From the NCBI RefSeq assembly GCF_032842345.1, contig NZ_WBKO01000001.1, positions 868,001 to 932,000 on the forward strand: 64,000 nt of DNA, read 5' to 3'. This document shows positions 55,740 to 64,000 of the stretch, in pieces (the stretch's first letter is position 1; the number at the start of each line of letters is the position of its first letter). Below the pieces are notes generated by a model, which did no database searches, was not told where the DNA came from, and saw only the letters and a list, made by a program, of their open reading frames with translations. The translations under genes were made by a program, and so were the position numbers. This stretch comes from Methanoculleus caldifontis. Its GTDB lineage: Archaea; Halobacteriota; Methanomicrobia; Methanomicrobiales; Methanoculleaceae.

Positions 55740-56001
55740 TGACATAATTAATCATTCTAAATGGGCATCCGGCGGGATCGGCCGGCACGCGCCCGGTGCT
55801 GCCGTACTTCGGGCCGCAGGATGACATTTCGATCGGGCGCCCTGTCCAGAAAAGGGTTTATCCCGTTCAATCGTGATTTCGGTGGCGTAACGGCGCGTCC
55901 TGGCCGGGACATGCCGGCAGGCGCCGCATTTCGGCCGACCCGTCTGCCCCGCGCGGCGCACCTTCGCGGTTGCGCCTCTCTTCAGGTTCTATCCGGACAT
56001 A

Positions 56002-56370
56002 TCACTCCGGCCTGCACGGCAGGACGCCCCGCACGCCCCCTTCGTGCTCTCCGGGAGCATCGCCCCGGTAGCGCGGGATGAAGTGGATATGGACATGCAT
56101 GACGTTCTGCCCCGCGGCCTCCCCGACGTTGACGCCGATGTTGTAGCCGTCGGGGTGCCGTTCGCGGTCGGCGAGGTCCCGGCATTCATCGACAAGGTGT
56201 GCAAGCGCCATCCTCTCGTCTTCGGTCGTATCGAAGTAACTGGGGACGTGCCGGAACGGGATCACGAGCAGGTGGCCGGGGCTGACCGGGTGGATGTCGT
56301 AGCGGGCGTAACAGAGGTCGTTTGCGGCGACGATATCCTCCGGGGCCGGGTTGCAGAACGGGCATGGCAT
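56002..56370 (-). CDS. HIT-family nucleotide hydrolase/transferase
   Basis: The protein of about 122 residues has the zinc pair MPCPFCNPA at its start and the catalytic histidine triad QNVMHVHIHFIPRY. HIT enzymes act on adenosine-containing dinucleotides or AMP-derivatives. ATG 56370 fits the family start; an in-frame ATG at 56397 exists. The 294-base gap upstream of echA (55708-56001) holds the ech promoter and, near 55851-55862, a TATA-like GGGTTTATCCC, but no gene I can support. Confidence 0.9.
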   Translation of the reverse strand: MPCPFCNPAPEDIVAANDLCYARYDIHPVSPGHLLVIPFRHVPSYFDTTEDERMALAHLVDECRDLADRERHPDGYNIGVNVGEAAGQNVMHVHIHFIPRYRGDAPGEHEGGVRGVLPCRPE

Positions 56371-56480
56371 GGGCCCTGCTCTTTCCCGATCAATCATGAG
56401 TCTTTTGGCTCGATACTTCGCTAACTCTGGTGTCCGGTATCAGGCAACGTGGTCCCGTGTGATAATGCCCGGGAACCGAA

Positions 56481-56740
56481 CTTCGCGTCCTTCGCGCCCT
56501 CGCGTGAGACTGTATCGCTATCTGCACTTGATAGTTCACGCGAAGTGCGAGCGTAAGCGAGCTTGAGCACCGCAGGTGCGAGGTGCGAAGCCGCGAAGTG
56601 CGACTATCCGCAGGATAGGAACTCGGGCACCGCCAGGTGCGAGGAACGACGCTCCTACGGAGTGGAGTTGGAGCGCCGGAGGTGCGACCTGCGATGGGCC
56701 GAAGGGCCGGGGTTCGAGCACCGCAAGGTTGTGAAGAGCT
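56481..56740. repeat. Hairpin-module repeat array, end segment first
   Basis: A 27-base end segment (CTTCGCG...GCGTGA, 56481-56507) precedes, rather than follows, the segment starting TCACGCGAAG at 56536. Modules after it include GAGCACCGCAGGTGC, GACTATCCGCAGGATAGG, CACCGCCAGGTG, ACGCTCCTACGGAGTGG and GCGCCGGAGGTGC. The run shares long stretches with the array at 12.1 kb. The gap 56398-56803 has no other gene. Confidence 0.85.
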
Positions 56741-56803
56741 GTCGGTGGTCTGACCTCCGGGAGATCCCCTCGCTATGTTCAGCGAATTACTGTGGCCGCC
56801 CCT

Positions 56804-57985
56804 TCAACCGAACAGGCGGGCGAGGAGCCTCCCGGTGAGACTCCGGGAGAGGGCGATGGCGTGCTCGGTGCAGATCTCGTGGCAGCAGTAGCACCGGATG
56901 CAGCGCGCCAGATCGATCGTCGCCCTGCCTTCGGCGATGGTGATCGCCTGGACCGGGCAGATCCGCTCGCACTTCCCGCAACCGATGCAGGCAGGGGCGA
57001 CCACGCCGGGGCGGGGGGCGTAGGTCCTCCCGAACCGCTGGACGACCGCGAGGACCACCCGCCGCCAGGGGCCCGCCCCGCCGCCGGCGTAGGTCGAGGG
57101 TTTTTTGAAATCCGGGACCGCGAACGCTGCCAGCTCGTCCCCGACCGTCCGGACTGCCGCGGGGTCAGCGAGGCCGCGGGCGGCCGCGCTCCTGGTGGAC
57201 CCGATCTCGAGCGGGTCCATGCCGATGAGCCGCGCGAGGACGGTGTCCACGGCCGCGTAGTCGCTCCCGGCGAGGATCGCCCCGATCTTTCTCGGGCTGC
57301 CGGCCTGGGGGCCGTCCCCCTCCATCCCGATAACCGCGTCTACGACCTGGAGCCGGGGTTTCATGCACTCGTTGAGGTCGACGAGCATCTCCCCGAATGC
57401 GTACTCGTCACGGAACCGGAAGTGGAAGACCGGCTTTTCGAGCCCCGGGATGAGGCCGAAGAGATTCTTTGCGGCCCCCGTCATCCGGGTCCACATGTGG
57501 GTCTTGACTTTGGAGACGACGACGATCGCGTCGGCCTCAAGGGCGGGGGCGATGATGGGGAACTGTTTCATCACTCTCCCCTCGGGGAACGGGACGGTCT
57601 GCGAACCGGTGTCGTAGTTCAGGACGGCCCCGGTCTCTTCCGCCACAGCGGCGAATCCGGACCTGGCGTATGCCCGCCGCAGGTTCGCCTCGCTGTAGAC
57701 GATCCCGGCGCCGGGGCTGTCGCCGATGACGACCCGGCAGCCGTGCTCTGCAAGGAGCCGGGCGACGGCGGCCACGACCGCCGGGTGCGTGGTGACGCAC
57801 CGCTCCGGCTCCTGCCCCTGGAGGAGGTTCGGTTTGAGGAGGACGCTTTCGCCCGGCGCAACAAACCTCCCGATGCCGCCGAGGAGCTCGATAGCGCGAC
57901 GGACGGCCGCGTCGACCTCATCGGGCGCGTAATCTTCGCACCGGACGACCGCGACGGTCGCGTCCCGGTCGTCCGGCTGCGCCAC
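56804..57985 (-). CDS. DUF362 protein with C-terminal two-cluster ferredoxin
   Basis: The 393-residue protein has a DUF362 core (VLLKPNLLQGQEPERCVTTHPAVV, GAGIVYSEANLRR, KVKTHMWTRMTGAAKNLFGLIPG) and ends with CIGCGKCERICP and CIRCYCCHEIC iron-sulfur motifs. Such proteins are common in methanogens and acetogens; their reaction is unknown, perhaps electron delivery. GTG 57985 is the start because GGAGGAGTGAG lies just before it and it begins 1 base after the stop of the RNase III-like gene. Confidence 0.88.
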   Translation of the reverse strand: MAQPDDRDATVAVVRCEDYAPDEVDAAVRRAIELLGGIGRFVAPGESVLLKPNLLQGQEPERCVTTHPAVVAAVARLLAEHGCRVVIGDSPGAGIVYSEANLRRAYARSGFAAVAEETGAVLNYDTGSQTVPFPEGRVMKQFPIIAPALEADAIVVVSKVKTHMWTRMTGAAKNLFGLIPGLEKPVFHFRFRDEYAFGEMLVDLNECMKPRLQVVDAVIGMEGDGPQAGSPRKIGAILAGSDYAAVDTVLARLIGMDPLEIGSTRSAAARGLADPAAVRTVGDELAAFAVPDFKKPSTYAGGGAGPWRRVVLAVVQRFGRTYAPRPGVVAPACIGCGKCERICPVQAITIAEGRATIDLARCIRCYCCHEICTEHAIALSRSLTGRLLARLFG

Positions 57986-57986
57986 C

Positions 57987-58760
57987 TCACTCCTCCCCGA
58001 GATGGGCAAGCGCCTCTCGTGCAGCAAGCATCGCCGCTCCCTGCTTGGTCGGGGCCTTCCCTTCGCCGAGGGGGGCGCCCCCGACGGTCACCCGTGCGGC
58101 CCAGACCGGGCAGCTCCCGGGACCGGTCTGGCGGTAGGCGTACTCGATCGTGCCGAGGTTCTTGCGGGCGGCATACTCCTGGAGCCTCCCCCGGTAGTTC
58201 CGGTGGACGTCGCAATCCGCGATCTCGTCTTCGAAGATGGCGAGCACCACGCCTCGTGCCGTCTCGAGGCCGCGGTCGAGATAGATGGCGCCGATCAGGG
58301 CCTCGAACGCGTCGGCGACGACCGAGTCGGTCAGCGCCTGCCCCCGCCGCCTGATGATCCCGTCGATCCCGAGGCCCTGGCTGAGCACGATCTCGGCGAG
58401 CTTCGTGTTCCTGGTCACCTGGAGCCGCCGGTTCATCTCGCCGGGCGCAAGATCGTACTCGCCGTAGAGGTGATCGGCGATGATGAAGTCGAGGACGTAG
58501 TTCCCCAGGAACTCGAGCCGCTCGTTGTCGTCGACCACCGCTACCGGGTACTCCCCGCCGTTCGCGCAGGAGCGGTGGGTCAGCGCCCGGTCGTAGAGCG
58601 GGAGGGCCGCGTCGCTGATACCGGCGATCCCGAACGGGGCACGGGCGAGGAGCGCGCGCACCTCCGCTTCGCGGTCGCGGCCGATAGGCTCCCTGCCTGA
58701 GAGGGGCTTCTGCCCAAAAAGGCCAGTGCAGAGTTTTTCGCGGATGGCGGCAAGTCTCAT
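57987..58760 (-). CDS. rnc: RNase III-like protein with a changed catalytic motif
   Basis: The 257-residue protein has the RNase III fold (HRSCANGG..., ERLEFLGN at 80-87, DAFEALIGAIYLDRG at 150-164) and a C-terminal double-stranded-RNA-binding domain (about 188-255). In bacterial enzymes the first motif reads ERLEFLGD and the final Asp binds the catalytic metal; here it is Asn87, while E83, D150 and E153 are kept. It may cut dsRNA weakly or only bind it. RNase III is uncommon in archaea. It precedes the DUF362 gene. Confidence 0.9.
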   Translation of the reverse strand: MRLAAIREKLCTGLFGQKPLSGREPIGRDREAEVRALLARAPFGIAGISDAALPLYDRALTHRSCANGGEYPVAVVDDNERLEFLGNYVLDFIIADHLYGEYDLAPGEMNRRLQVTRNTKLAEIVLSQGLGIDGIIRRRGQALTDSVVADAFEALIGAIYLDRGLETARGVVLAIFEDEIADCDVHRNYRGRLQEYAARKNLGTIEYAYRQTGPGSCPVWAARVTVGGAPLGEGKAPTKQGAAMLAAREALAHLGEE

Positions 58761-58857
58761 GATGGTCGGGAGCAGGGGTCCCTGCCCTTCTTCATTAACA
58801 GGCTCTCGTCCCGCCCGATAAACCTTTGCCGGAGGTGGAGGGTCGGGAAACCTTTTC

Positions 58858-59634
58858 GTGATCTGGGAAGAGATCTCATCTGTGGTGCAATCGGTAGCGG
58901 ACGGGACGGGCAGGAGCGTCTACCTGGACATCGAGTTCGGCTACGTCTACGGCACCTGCCGCGAGGTCATGATGCCGATCGAGATCGGTGCGGTCGTCTA
59001 CCGCCCCGAGGACGATGAGGTCTGCTACGCAGGGGAGCAGTTCCGGTACGACGTCGGCGTCGAGATCTGGAAGAAGGTGACCGACCCCTGCGGCAGGACC
59101 GTCGGCGTCTCGACGACGGTGGCGAACATGGCCCGCGGCGAGTACGGGTTGAGGTACGACCACTCCTTCCGGATCGCGGATGCCGGGGTGCCGGGGGCCA
59201 GGGAGGCCGCCCGGAACGCGTTTGTCGACCTCCGTCTCTTCATGGAGTCGGTCCTCGTGCCGGGGGAGATCCGGGACGTCGTCGTCTTTGCGGCCGATAT
59301 GGAGCGGAGGGCCTTCCGGGCCGCGGAAGTCCCGCTTGACGGGTGTGCCCTGGTCGACCTCCAGCGCGAGATCCGGCGCCGCCTCGCGATGAAGCAGGTC
59401 CTCTCCCTCGACCGCCTTGCCCGGCTCATCGATTTCCGTGCCGACGACTCTGCCGTCGCCTCGGCTCACTTTCACTACCCTGTTCCGGAGGAGTACCGCC
59501 ACCTCCTCTCCCCCCACCGGGGGATGGGCGACGCCGTCCGGACGTTTCTGCTCGCCCGGGAGTTCGAGGAGAACCTCCCCGAACTTGAGGCGCGGGTCAG
59601 GGCCCTGATGGACGCCTGTGAGAGCGAGGGGTGA
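58858..59634 (+). CDS. Probable DEDDh-type 3'-5' exonuclease-like protein
   Basis: The 258-residue protein has D24xE26 (VYLDIEFGY), D147 in VVVFAADMERRAF and H220xxxxD225 (SPHRGMGDAVRTF), the spacing of DEDDh exonucleases. The match is by pattern, not by overall family recognition. GTG 58858 is the first start in frame; a TATA-like ATAAACCTTTG lies about 35 bases before it. The gene diverges from the RNase III-like gene, so the two may act on RNA together. Confidence 0.65.
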   Translation: MIWEEISSVVQSVADGTGRSVYLDIEFGYVYGTCREVMMPIEIGAVVYRPEDDEVCYAGEQFRYDVGVEIWKKVTDPCGRTVGVSTTVANMARGEYGLRYDHSFRIADAGVPGAREAARNAFVDLRLFMESVLVPGEIRDVVVFAADMERRAFRAAEVPLDGCALVDLQREIRRRLAMKQVLSLDRLARLIDFRADDSAVASAHFHYPVPEEYRHLLSPHRGMGDAVRTFLLAREFEENLPELEARVRALMDACESEG

Positions 59635-59647
59635 GGGGCGGCCCGGG

Positions 59648-59662
59648 CCACTCTATGAGTGG
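59648..59662 (+). terminator. Hairpin after the exonuclease-like gene
   Basis: CCACTC (59648-59653) and GAGTGG (59657-59662) pair perfectly around TAT, followed 15 bases on by TTTTT. It can end the exonuclease-like transcript ahead of the mcr promoter region. Confidence 0.55.
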
Positions 59663-59760
59663 TATATAGGTCTATCTCTTTTTGATCCGGCTGTTATCCG
59701 GTGCATCTCGATATTGGTGGTCCTGAGGGCCATCATGTGCGGAATCCTGCCCTGGCCGGG

Positions 59761-60187
59761 TAGGATTATATATCATCGAAGACAATCTATGTAGTCAGGT
59801 ACGTTTGCCCGCTCTGTTGTAGGGAAAATCTTACCTAATGTTATTATGTTTATCATTCTTAATACTTAATAAGTACTCCCTCTGGAGCCTGTCCGGCTAT
59901 CTTTTCCGGGAAGAACCCTGGAGAAACTCTTTTTAAGTATCACGTTCAACGATCTGAACCATTGAATCTCGATTTTAAAATATCCGATTAGAAATATAAT
60001 CCATGTAAATATTACATTTGCAAAAAAAATCCATCTAAATTCGCAAATTTTATTAATAACCCTCCTTCTACTCTTATAGTCCCTTTTGGGACGTGCAGTA
60101 GCGGCCTTCAGAGATCCGGACCTGGTGTTTGTACGGATCTCTTTCGAGAACGGAATGCATTGAACAAGGGTAAAAGGATGAAATACT
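59761..60187 (+). promoter_or_regulatory. AT-rich promoter and leader region of the mcr operon
   Basis: The stretch 59820-60060 is very AT-rich against the GC-rich neighbours and has A-tracts (for example AAAAAAAATCC near 60022). TATA-like sites are at 59763-59772 (GATTATATAT) and near 60046-60056. Two RNA hairpins precede mcrB: GTCCCTTTTGGGAC (60079-60092) and AGAGATCCG (60110-60118) with CGGATCTCT (60134-60142), 9 perfect pairs. GGATGA lies 6 bases before the mcrB ATG. No gene is seen between 59635 and 60187. Confidence 0.7.
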
Positions 60188-61492
60188 ATGGCTAAATACA
60201 CGGAAACAATCGACCTCTATTCTGACGACGGGAAGCTGCTCAAGAGCGGCGTCACCCTCGACAGAATCAGCCCGCTGGTTAACCCGGCCACAGGTAAGAT
60301 CATCGACCTGACCAAGAGAACGATCAGCGTCAACCTCGGAGGAATCCAGGACGCACTCAAGACCGGCAAGCTTGGCAAGGGCAAGATCAAGGGAAGAGAA
60401 CTCGACCTCCCCATCATGGAGAACAAGGACGCCATCGTCGCCAAGATCAAGGACATGATGCAGGTTACCGAAGGCGACGACACGGAGATCCTGGAGTTCA
60501 ACGGCGGCAAGCTTCTGCTCGTCCAGGTCCCGACGAAGCGCCTGGTCAACGCGTCCACCTACGACGCCGCGATCACCTCGGTCGCAGCAGCGACCACCTT
60601 CGCGATCGTCGACCAGTTCAACGTCGACGCCTTCAACGCATCCACCGTCAAGGCGGCCTGCTGGGGCGGCTACCCCCACACCCAGGACATGGAAGGCGCG
60701 CTTGTCGCCTCGATCCTGACCATCCCCCAGAACAACGAGGGTATCGGCTACGCACTCCGGAACATCCCGGTCAACCACACCGTCATGATGACCGGCAAGA
60801 ACGCCCTCCAGGGTGCAGCACTCGCATCCACCCTCGAGACCGCCGGTATCTTTGAGATGGGATCCGCCGTCGGGCCGTTCGAGCGCGCCCAGCTGCTCGC
60901 GTACGCCTACCAGGGCCTGAACGCGAACAACATGGTCTACGACCTCGTCAAGGCTAACGGCGAGACCGGAACCGTCGGTACCGTCGTCCAGAGCCTGGTC
61001 GAGCGCGCCATCGAGGACAAGGTCATCTTCCCCGGCAAGAAGGGCGGCTACTTCCAGTTCTACGACACGAAGGACCCCATGCTCTGGAACGCCTACGCAG
61101 CTGCAGGAACCATGGCGGCCACCATCGTCAACTGTGGTGCCGGACGGTTCGCCCAGGCAGTCTCCGCGACGCTCCTCTACTTCAACGACCTGCTCGAGCA
61201 CGAGACCGGTCTTCCGAGCACCGACTACGGCCGTGTCATGGGTACCGCTGTCGGGTTCTCGTTCTTCAGCCACTCGATCTACGGCGGTGGCGGCCCCGGT
61301 ATCTTCAACGGCAACCACGTCGTGACCCGCCATGCAAACGGCGTGGCAATCCCGTGTGTGGTCGCTGCGGCGGCGCTCGACGCCGGAACCCAGATGTTCT
61401 CGCCCGAGAGCACTTCGAAGCTCTTCGCCGACACCTACGGCAAGATCGATGTGTTCAACAAGCCGATCAACCAGATCGCAAACGGAGCCTGA
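60188..61492 (+). CDS. mcrB: Methyl-coenzyme M reductase beta subunit
   Basis: The 434-residue subunit helps form the active site of the enzyme that releases methane from methyl-coenzyme M and coenzyme B. The start MAKYTETIDLYSDDGKLLK, the segment VKAACWGGYPHTQDMEGALVAS and the end with GGGGPGIFNGNHVVTRHANGVAIPC are the family's conserved blocks. It heads the operon mcrBDGA and its codon use is that of a highly expressed gene (few rare codons). Confidence 0.98.
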   Translation: MAKYTETIDLYSDDGKLLKSGVTLDRISPLVNPATGKIIDLTKRTISVNLGGIQDALKTGKLGKGKIKGRELDLPIMENKDAIVAKIKDMMQVTEGDDTEILEFNGGKLLLVQVPTKRLVNASTYDAAITSVAAATTFAIVDQFNVDAFNASTVKAACWGGYPHTQDMEGALVASILTIPQNNEGIGYALRNIPVNHTVMMTGKNALQGAALASTLETAGIFEMGSAVGPFERAQLLAYAYQGLNANNMVYDLVKANGETGTVGTVVQSLVERAIEDKVIFPGKKGGYFQFYDTKDPMLWNAYAAAGTMAATIVNCGAGRFAQAVSATLLYFNDLLEHETGLPSTDYGRVMGTAVGFSFFSHSIYGGGGPGIFNGNHVVTRHANGVAIPCVVAAAALDAGTQMFSPESTSKLFADTYGKIDVFNKPINQIANGA

Positions 61493-61508
61493 ACAAGCAG
61501 AGATCCGA

Positions 61509-61979
61509 ATGATGAACGCCGCATTTCCACAGGTCAGGATTGTGCCCAGAAGGATGCTCAAGCCTGACACCGCAGAACGCCTGCTCAATATGCTCGCTGG
61601 TGTCGCCGGCATTCGCCGGCTGATGATCCACGGCCCCGGCCTGCCAAAGAAAGTCCCGTACGGGCCGGCACGGGGAAACCCGAACCCGCACTCCGACCGC
61701 AAAGCGATCCATGTCGGCGACGCCGAGATCGCGCTGCGGATCTCTGCGGGCGAGGTTATCCTGGAGGTAGAGGACGCCTCCGTCATCGAGGAGATCCGGT
61801 CGCTCTGCGACGGCTTCTTCACGGAGTTCCCTTACCAGCTTCAAGAGGGCAGGTTCATGAAGACCGCTCCGACGCTCGTGGACTACGCAAAGTATGGACC
61901 CGACGCCGATACGTCGCTCATCGGCCTTGCGGACCCCCGGAACGGGGAAGGCCCGGTGATCGTCCGGACAGAGCGGTGA
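61509..61979 (+). CDS. mcrD: Methyl-coenzyme M reductase operon protein D
   Basis: The protein of about 156 residues has the McrD pattern FPQVRIVPRRMLKPDTAERLLNML...IHGPGLPKKVPYGPARGNPNPH and EYPYQLQEGRF-like end. McrD is not part of the reductase but binds it and helps assembly or activation. The start may be ATG 61509 or ATG 61512. mcrG follows after 90 bases, with no room for mcrC. Confidence 0.93.
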   Translation: MMNAAFPQVRIVPRRMLKPDTAERLLNMLAGVAGIRRLMIHGPGLPKKVPYGPARGNPNPHSDRKAIHVGDAEIALRISAGEVILEVEDASVIEEIRSLCDGFFTEFPYQLQEGRFMKTAPTLVDYAKYGPDADTSLIGLADPRNGEGPVIVRTER

Positions 61980-62069
61980 CGAAAGGTTCGTCAGGACCTG
62001 GAAATATGGCCGGAAATCGTTCAAGATTGGATAAGATAAGATATCAATCGCTTTGAGGTGAATTGAAAC

Positions 62070-62834
62070 ATGGCATACAAGCCCCAGTACGGTCCCGGGA
62101 CATCGATTGTCGCCGAGAACCGTCGCAAACAGATGAACCCCAAGCAGAAGCTTGAGAAGGTTCGCTCCGTAACGGATGAGGACATCGTGCTGATCCTCGG
62201 CCACCGCGCTCCCGGATCGGCATACCCGAGTGCTCACCCGCCGCTCGCCGAGCAGCAGGAAGTCGACTGCCCGATGCGCAAGCTCGTCAAGCCCACCGAG
62301 GGTGCACAGGCCGGCGACCGCGTCCGCTACATCCAGTTCGCGGACTCGATGTTCAACGCCCCCTCGCAGCCCTACCAGCGGACCTACACCGAGATGTACC
62401 GCTTCCGTGGTATCGACCCCGGTACGCTCTCCGGTCGTCAGATCGTCGAGTGCCGCGAGCGCGACCTCGAGAAGTACTCCAAGGAACTCATCGAGACCGA
62501 GATGTTCGACCCCGCTCTCGTCGGCATCCGTGGCGCGACCGTGCACGGCCACTCGCTCCGTCTCGCTGAAGACGGCATGATGTTCGACATGCTCCAGAGG
62601 AACGTCCTCGGTGAGGATGGCATCGTCAAGTACGTCAAGAACCAGATCGGCGAGCCCCTCGACCGTGCGGTTGCCGTCGGCAAGCCCATGGACGAGAAGT
62701 GGCTCAAGGCCCACACGACGATCTTCCACTCGCTCGTCGGAACCGCCTACCGTGACGACGCCGAATACGTCGAATATGTCCAGCGCATCCACTCGCTGCG
62801 CACGAAATACGGCTTCATGCCGAAAGAGGAGTGA
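62070..62834 (+). CDS. mcrG: Methyl-coenzyme M reductase gamma subunit
   Basis: The 254-residue subunit starts [24 protein letters not shown] and holds [38 protein letters not shown] and [23 protein letters not shown], the conserved blocks around the F430 pocket. GAGGTGAA lies 8 bases before the ATG. It is followed 5 bases later by mcrA. Confidence 0.98.
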   Translation: MAYKPQYGPGTSIVAENRRKQMNPKQKLEKVRSVTDEDIVLILGHRAPGSAYPSAHPPLAEQQEVDCPMRKLVKPTEGAQAGDRVRYIQFADSMFNAPSQPYQRTYTEMYRFRGIDPGTLSGRQIVECRERDLEKYSKELIETEMFDPALVGIRGATVHGHSLRLAEDGMMFDMLQRNVLGEDGIVKYVKNQIGEPLDRAVAVGKPMDEKWLKAHTTIFHSLVGTAYRDDAEYVEYVQRIHSLRTKYGFMPKEE

Positions 62835-62839
62835 TTACA

Positions 62840-64000
62840 ATGGCAAAGATTGAGAGATCCCAGAAACTGTTCCTGAAGGCGCTCAAGGAGAAGTTCCAGG
62901 GGCAGGACGTCGAGTCCGAGACCGCCGAGTTCTACAAGTTCAACGGCGTCCGGCAGTCTCCCCGCAAGATGGAGTTCATGAAGGCAAGCCGTGCCGTCGA
63001 GATGGACCGCGGCATCTCCATGTACGACCCCGAACGCTGCCACCTCGGCGGTATCCCGATGGGCCAGCGCCAGCTGATGACCTACGAAGTCTCCGGCACC
63101 GGTGTCTTCGTGGAGGGTGACGACCTGCACTTCGTCAACAACGCTGCAATGCAGCAGATGTGGGACGACATCCGGCGGACCGTCATCGTCGGCATGGACC
63201 TCGCCCACCAGACCCTGCAGAAGCGTCTCGGCAAGGAAGTTACTCCTGAGACCATCAACGAGTACCTCCACATCTTAAACCACGCGATGCCCGGCGGCGC
63301 CGTCGTCCAGGAACACATGGTCGAGACCCACCCCGGCCTCGTCGACGACTGTTTCGTCAAGGTCTTCACCGGCGACCAGGAACTCGCTGACGACATCGAG
63401 CCCCAGTTCCTCCTGAACATCGAGAAGCTCTTCCCTGCAAAGCAGGCCGAGGAACTCAAGGCCGAGATCGGCAAGAGCATGTACCAGGCGATCCACATCC
63501 CGACCGCGGTCTCCAGGACCTGCGACGGTGGAACGACCTCCCGGTGGTCTGCAATGCAGATCGGTATGTCCTTCATCGCCGCGTACCGCATGTGCGCCGG
63601 CGAAGCGGCAGTCGCCGACCTCTCCTACGCTGCAAAGCACGCAGGCGTCGTCAACATGGGCTCTGTCCTGCCCGCCCGGCGTGCCCGTGGCCCGAACGAG
63701 CCCGGTGGCATCAAGTTCGGTCTCTTCGCCGATATCGTCCAGGCGAACCGGAAGTACCCCAATGACCCCGCCAAGGCTGCCCTTGAGGTCGTCGGCGCCG
63801 GAACCATGCTCTACGACCAGATCTGGCTCGGCTCCTACATGTCCGGCGGTGTCGGATTCACCCAGTACGCGACCGCGGCCTACACCGACAACATCCTCGA
63901 CGAGTTCACCTACTACGGTATGGACTACGTCAAGGACAAGTACAACGTCGACTGGAAGAACCCGAGCCCCAGCGACAAGGTCAAGCCGACCCAGGAGATC
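62840..64000 (+). CDS. mcrA: Methyl-coenzyme M reductase alpha subunit (partial)
   Basis: About the first 387 of roughly 560 residues are in the window. The [20 protein letters not shown] start, the [24 protein letters not shown] segment (contains the glycine that becomes thioglycine in the family) and [28 protein letters not shown] (contains modified His and Arg in the family) are present. It holds the nickel-F430 site with mcrB and mcrG. The gene runs off the right edge. It is the standard marker for methanogens. Confidence 0.98.
   Translation, partial: MAKIERSQKLFLKALKEKFQGQDVESETAEFYKFNGVRQSPRKMEFMKASRAVEMDRGISMYDPERCHLGGIPMGQRQLMTYEVSGTGVFVEGDDLHFVNNAAMQQMWDDIRRTVIVGMDLAHQTLQKRLGKEVTPETINEYLHILNHAMPGGAVVQEHMVETHPGLVDDCFVKVFTGDQELADDIEPQFLLNIEKLFPAKQAEELKAEIGKSMYQAIHIPTAVSRTCDGGTTSRWSAMQIGMSFIAAYRMCAGEAAVADLSYAAKHAGVVNMGSVLPARRARGPNEPGGIKFGLFADIVQANRKYPNDPAKAALEVVGAGTMLYDQIWLGSYMSGGVGFTQYATAAYTDNILDEFTYYGMDYVKDKYNVDWKNPSPSDKVKPTQEI

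Noticed and set aside
55761-56081. A 106-codon plus-strand frame between ech and the HIT gene
   Set aside because: Arg/Ala/Pro-rich shadow-like composition, no ribosome site, and its end overlaps the HIT gene on the other strand.
59866-60201. A minus-strand frame of 111 codons in the AT-rich mcr leader
   Set aside because: Composition is that of AT-rich non-coding DNA, there is no ribosome site, and it runs across the hairpins and into mcrB.
60074-61822. A 582-codon minus-strand frame across mcrB and its leader
   Set aside because: It overlaps the highly conserved mcrB and the promoter, and is low in complexity; a shadow of biased codons.

Overview
This window is archaeal and comes from a methanogen of the order Methanomicrobiales, most probably close to Methanoculleus. 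That placement is an inference. It rests on a methyl-coenzyme M reductase operon at the right end, RNA polymerase genes split in the archaeal way (rpoB2/rpoB1, rpoA1/rpoA2), a six-gene Ech-type hydrogenase operon, TATA-box promoters that often leave almost no leader, and high G+C coding DNA.

Left part (1-12 kb): the end of one gene, a PsiE-like membrane protein, tRNA-Lys(UUU), then the transcription operon rpoH-rpoB2-rpoB1-rpoA1-rpoA2-rpl30e-nusA, a secreted protein and a DUF1786 protein. From 12 to 20 kb lie a repeat array, a class III ribonucleotide reductase (nrdD) carrying two inteins with a co-transcribed redoxin, and the RNA-processing pair thpR-cca. From 20 to 31 kb come an ABC exporter with an AbrB-type regulator and a methyltransferase, a glutamate-synthase GXGXG protein plus an FrhB-like flavoprotein divergent from glnA, an Mrp/NBP35 ATPase, a MoaD/SAMP-like protein and a tungsten aldehyde oxidoreductase.

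Middle (31-50 kb): an accessory stretch of mostly single genes. It holds trmO, a ribonuclease HI, a phosphoribosyltransferase, three tandem PEBP paralogues, a CBS protein, a flavin reductase, a REC-PAS-kinase, a peptide-modifying-type radical SAM enzyme, a hicBA pair whose hicA is frameshifted, a cupin, a P-type ATPase, a secreted beta-propeller, a Ca/Na exchanger, a SagB-type oxidoreductase, a Cys-cluster protein, an SLC13/RCK_C carrier and a flavin disulfide oxidoreductase.

Right part (50-64 kb): the echABCDEF operon (minus strand), a HIT protein, a DUF362 ferredoxin protein, an RNase III-like protein divergent from a DEDDh exonuclease-like protein, a 550-base AT-rich leader, and mcrBDG plus partial mcrA. 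Hydrogen, electron-transfer and methane-forming genes thus share this end.

Four loci (12.1, 20.5, 50.3 and 56.5 kb) carry a dispersed family of small hairpin modules whose stems vary in a compensating way; this is the strongest unexplained structure. Other points of interest are an NrdD with no visible glycyl-radical C-terminus, a redoxin gene without a normal start codon, an RNase III with an altered catalytic motif, and a palindrome at the ech promoter.
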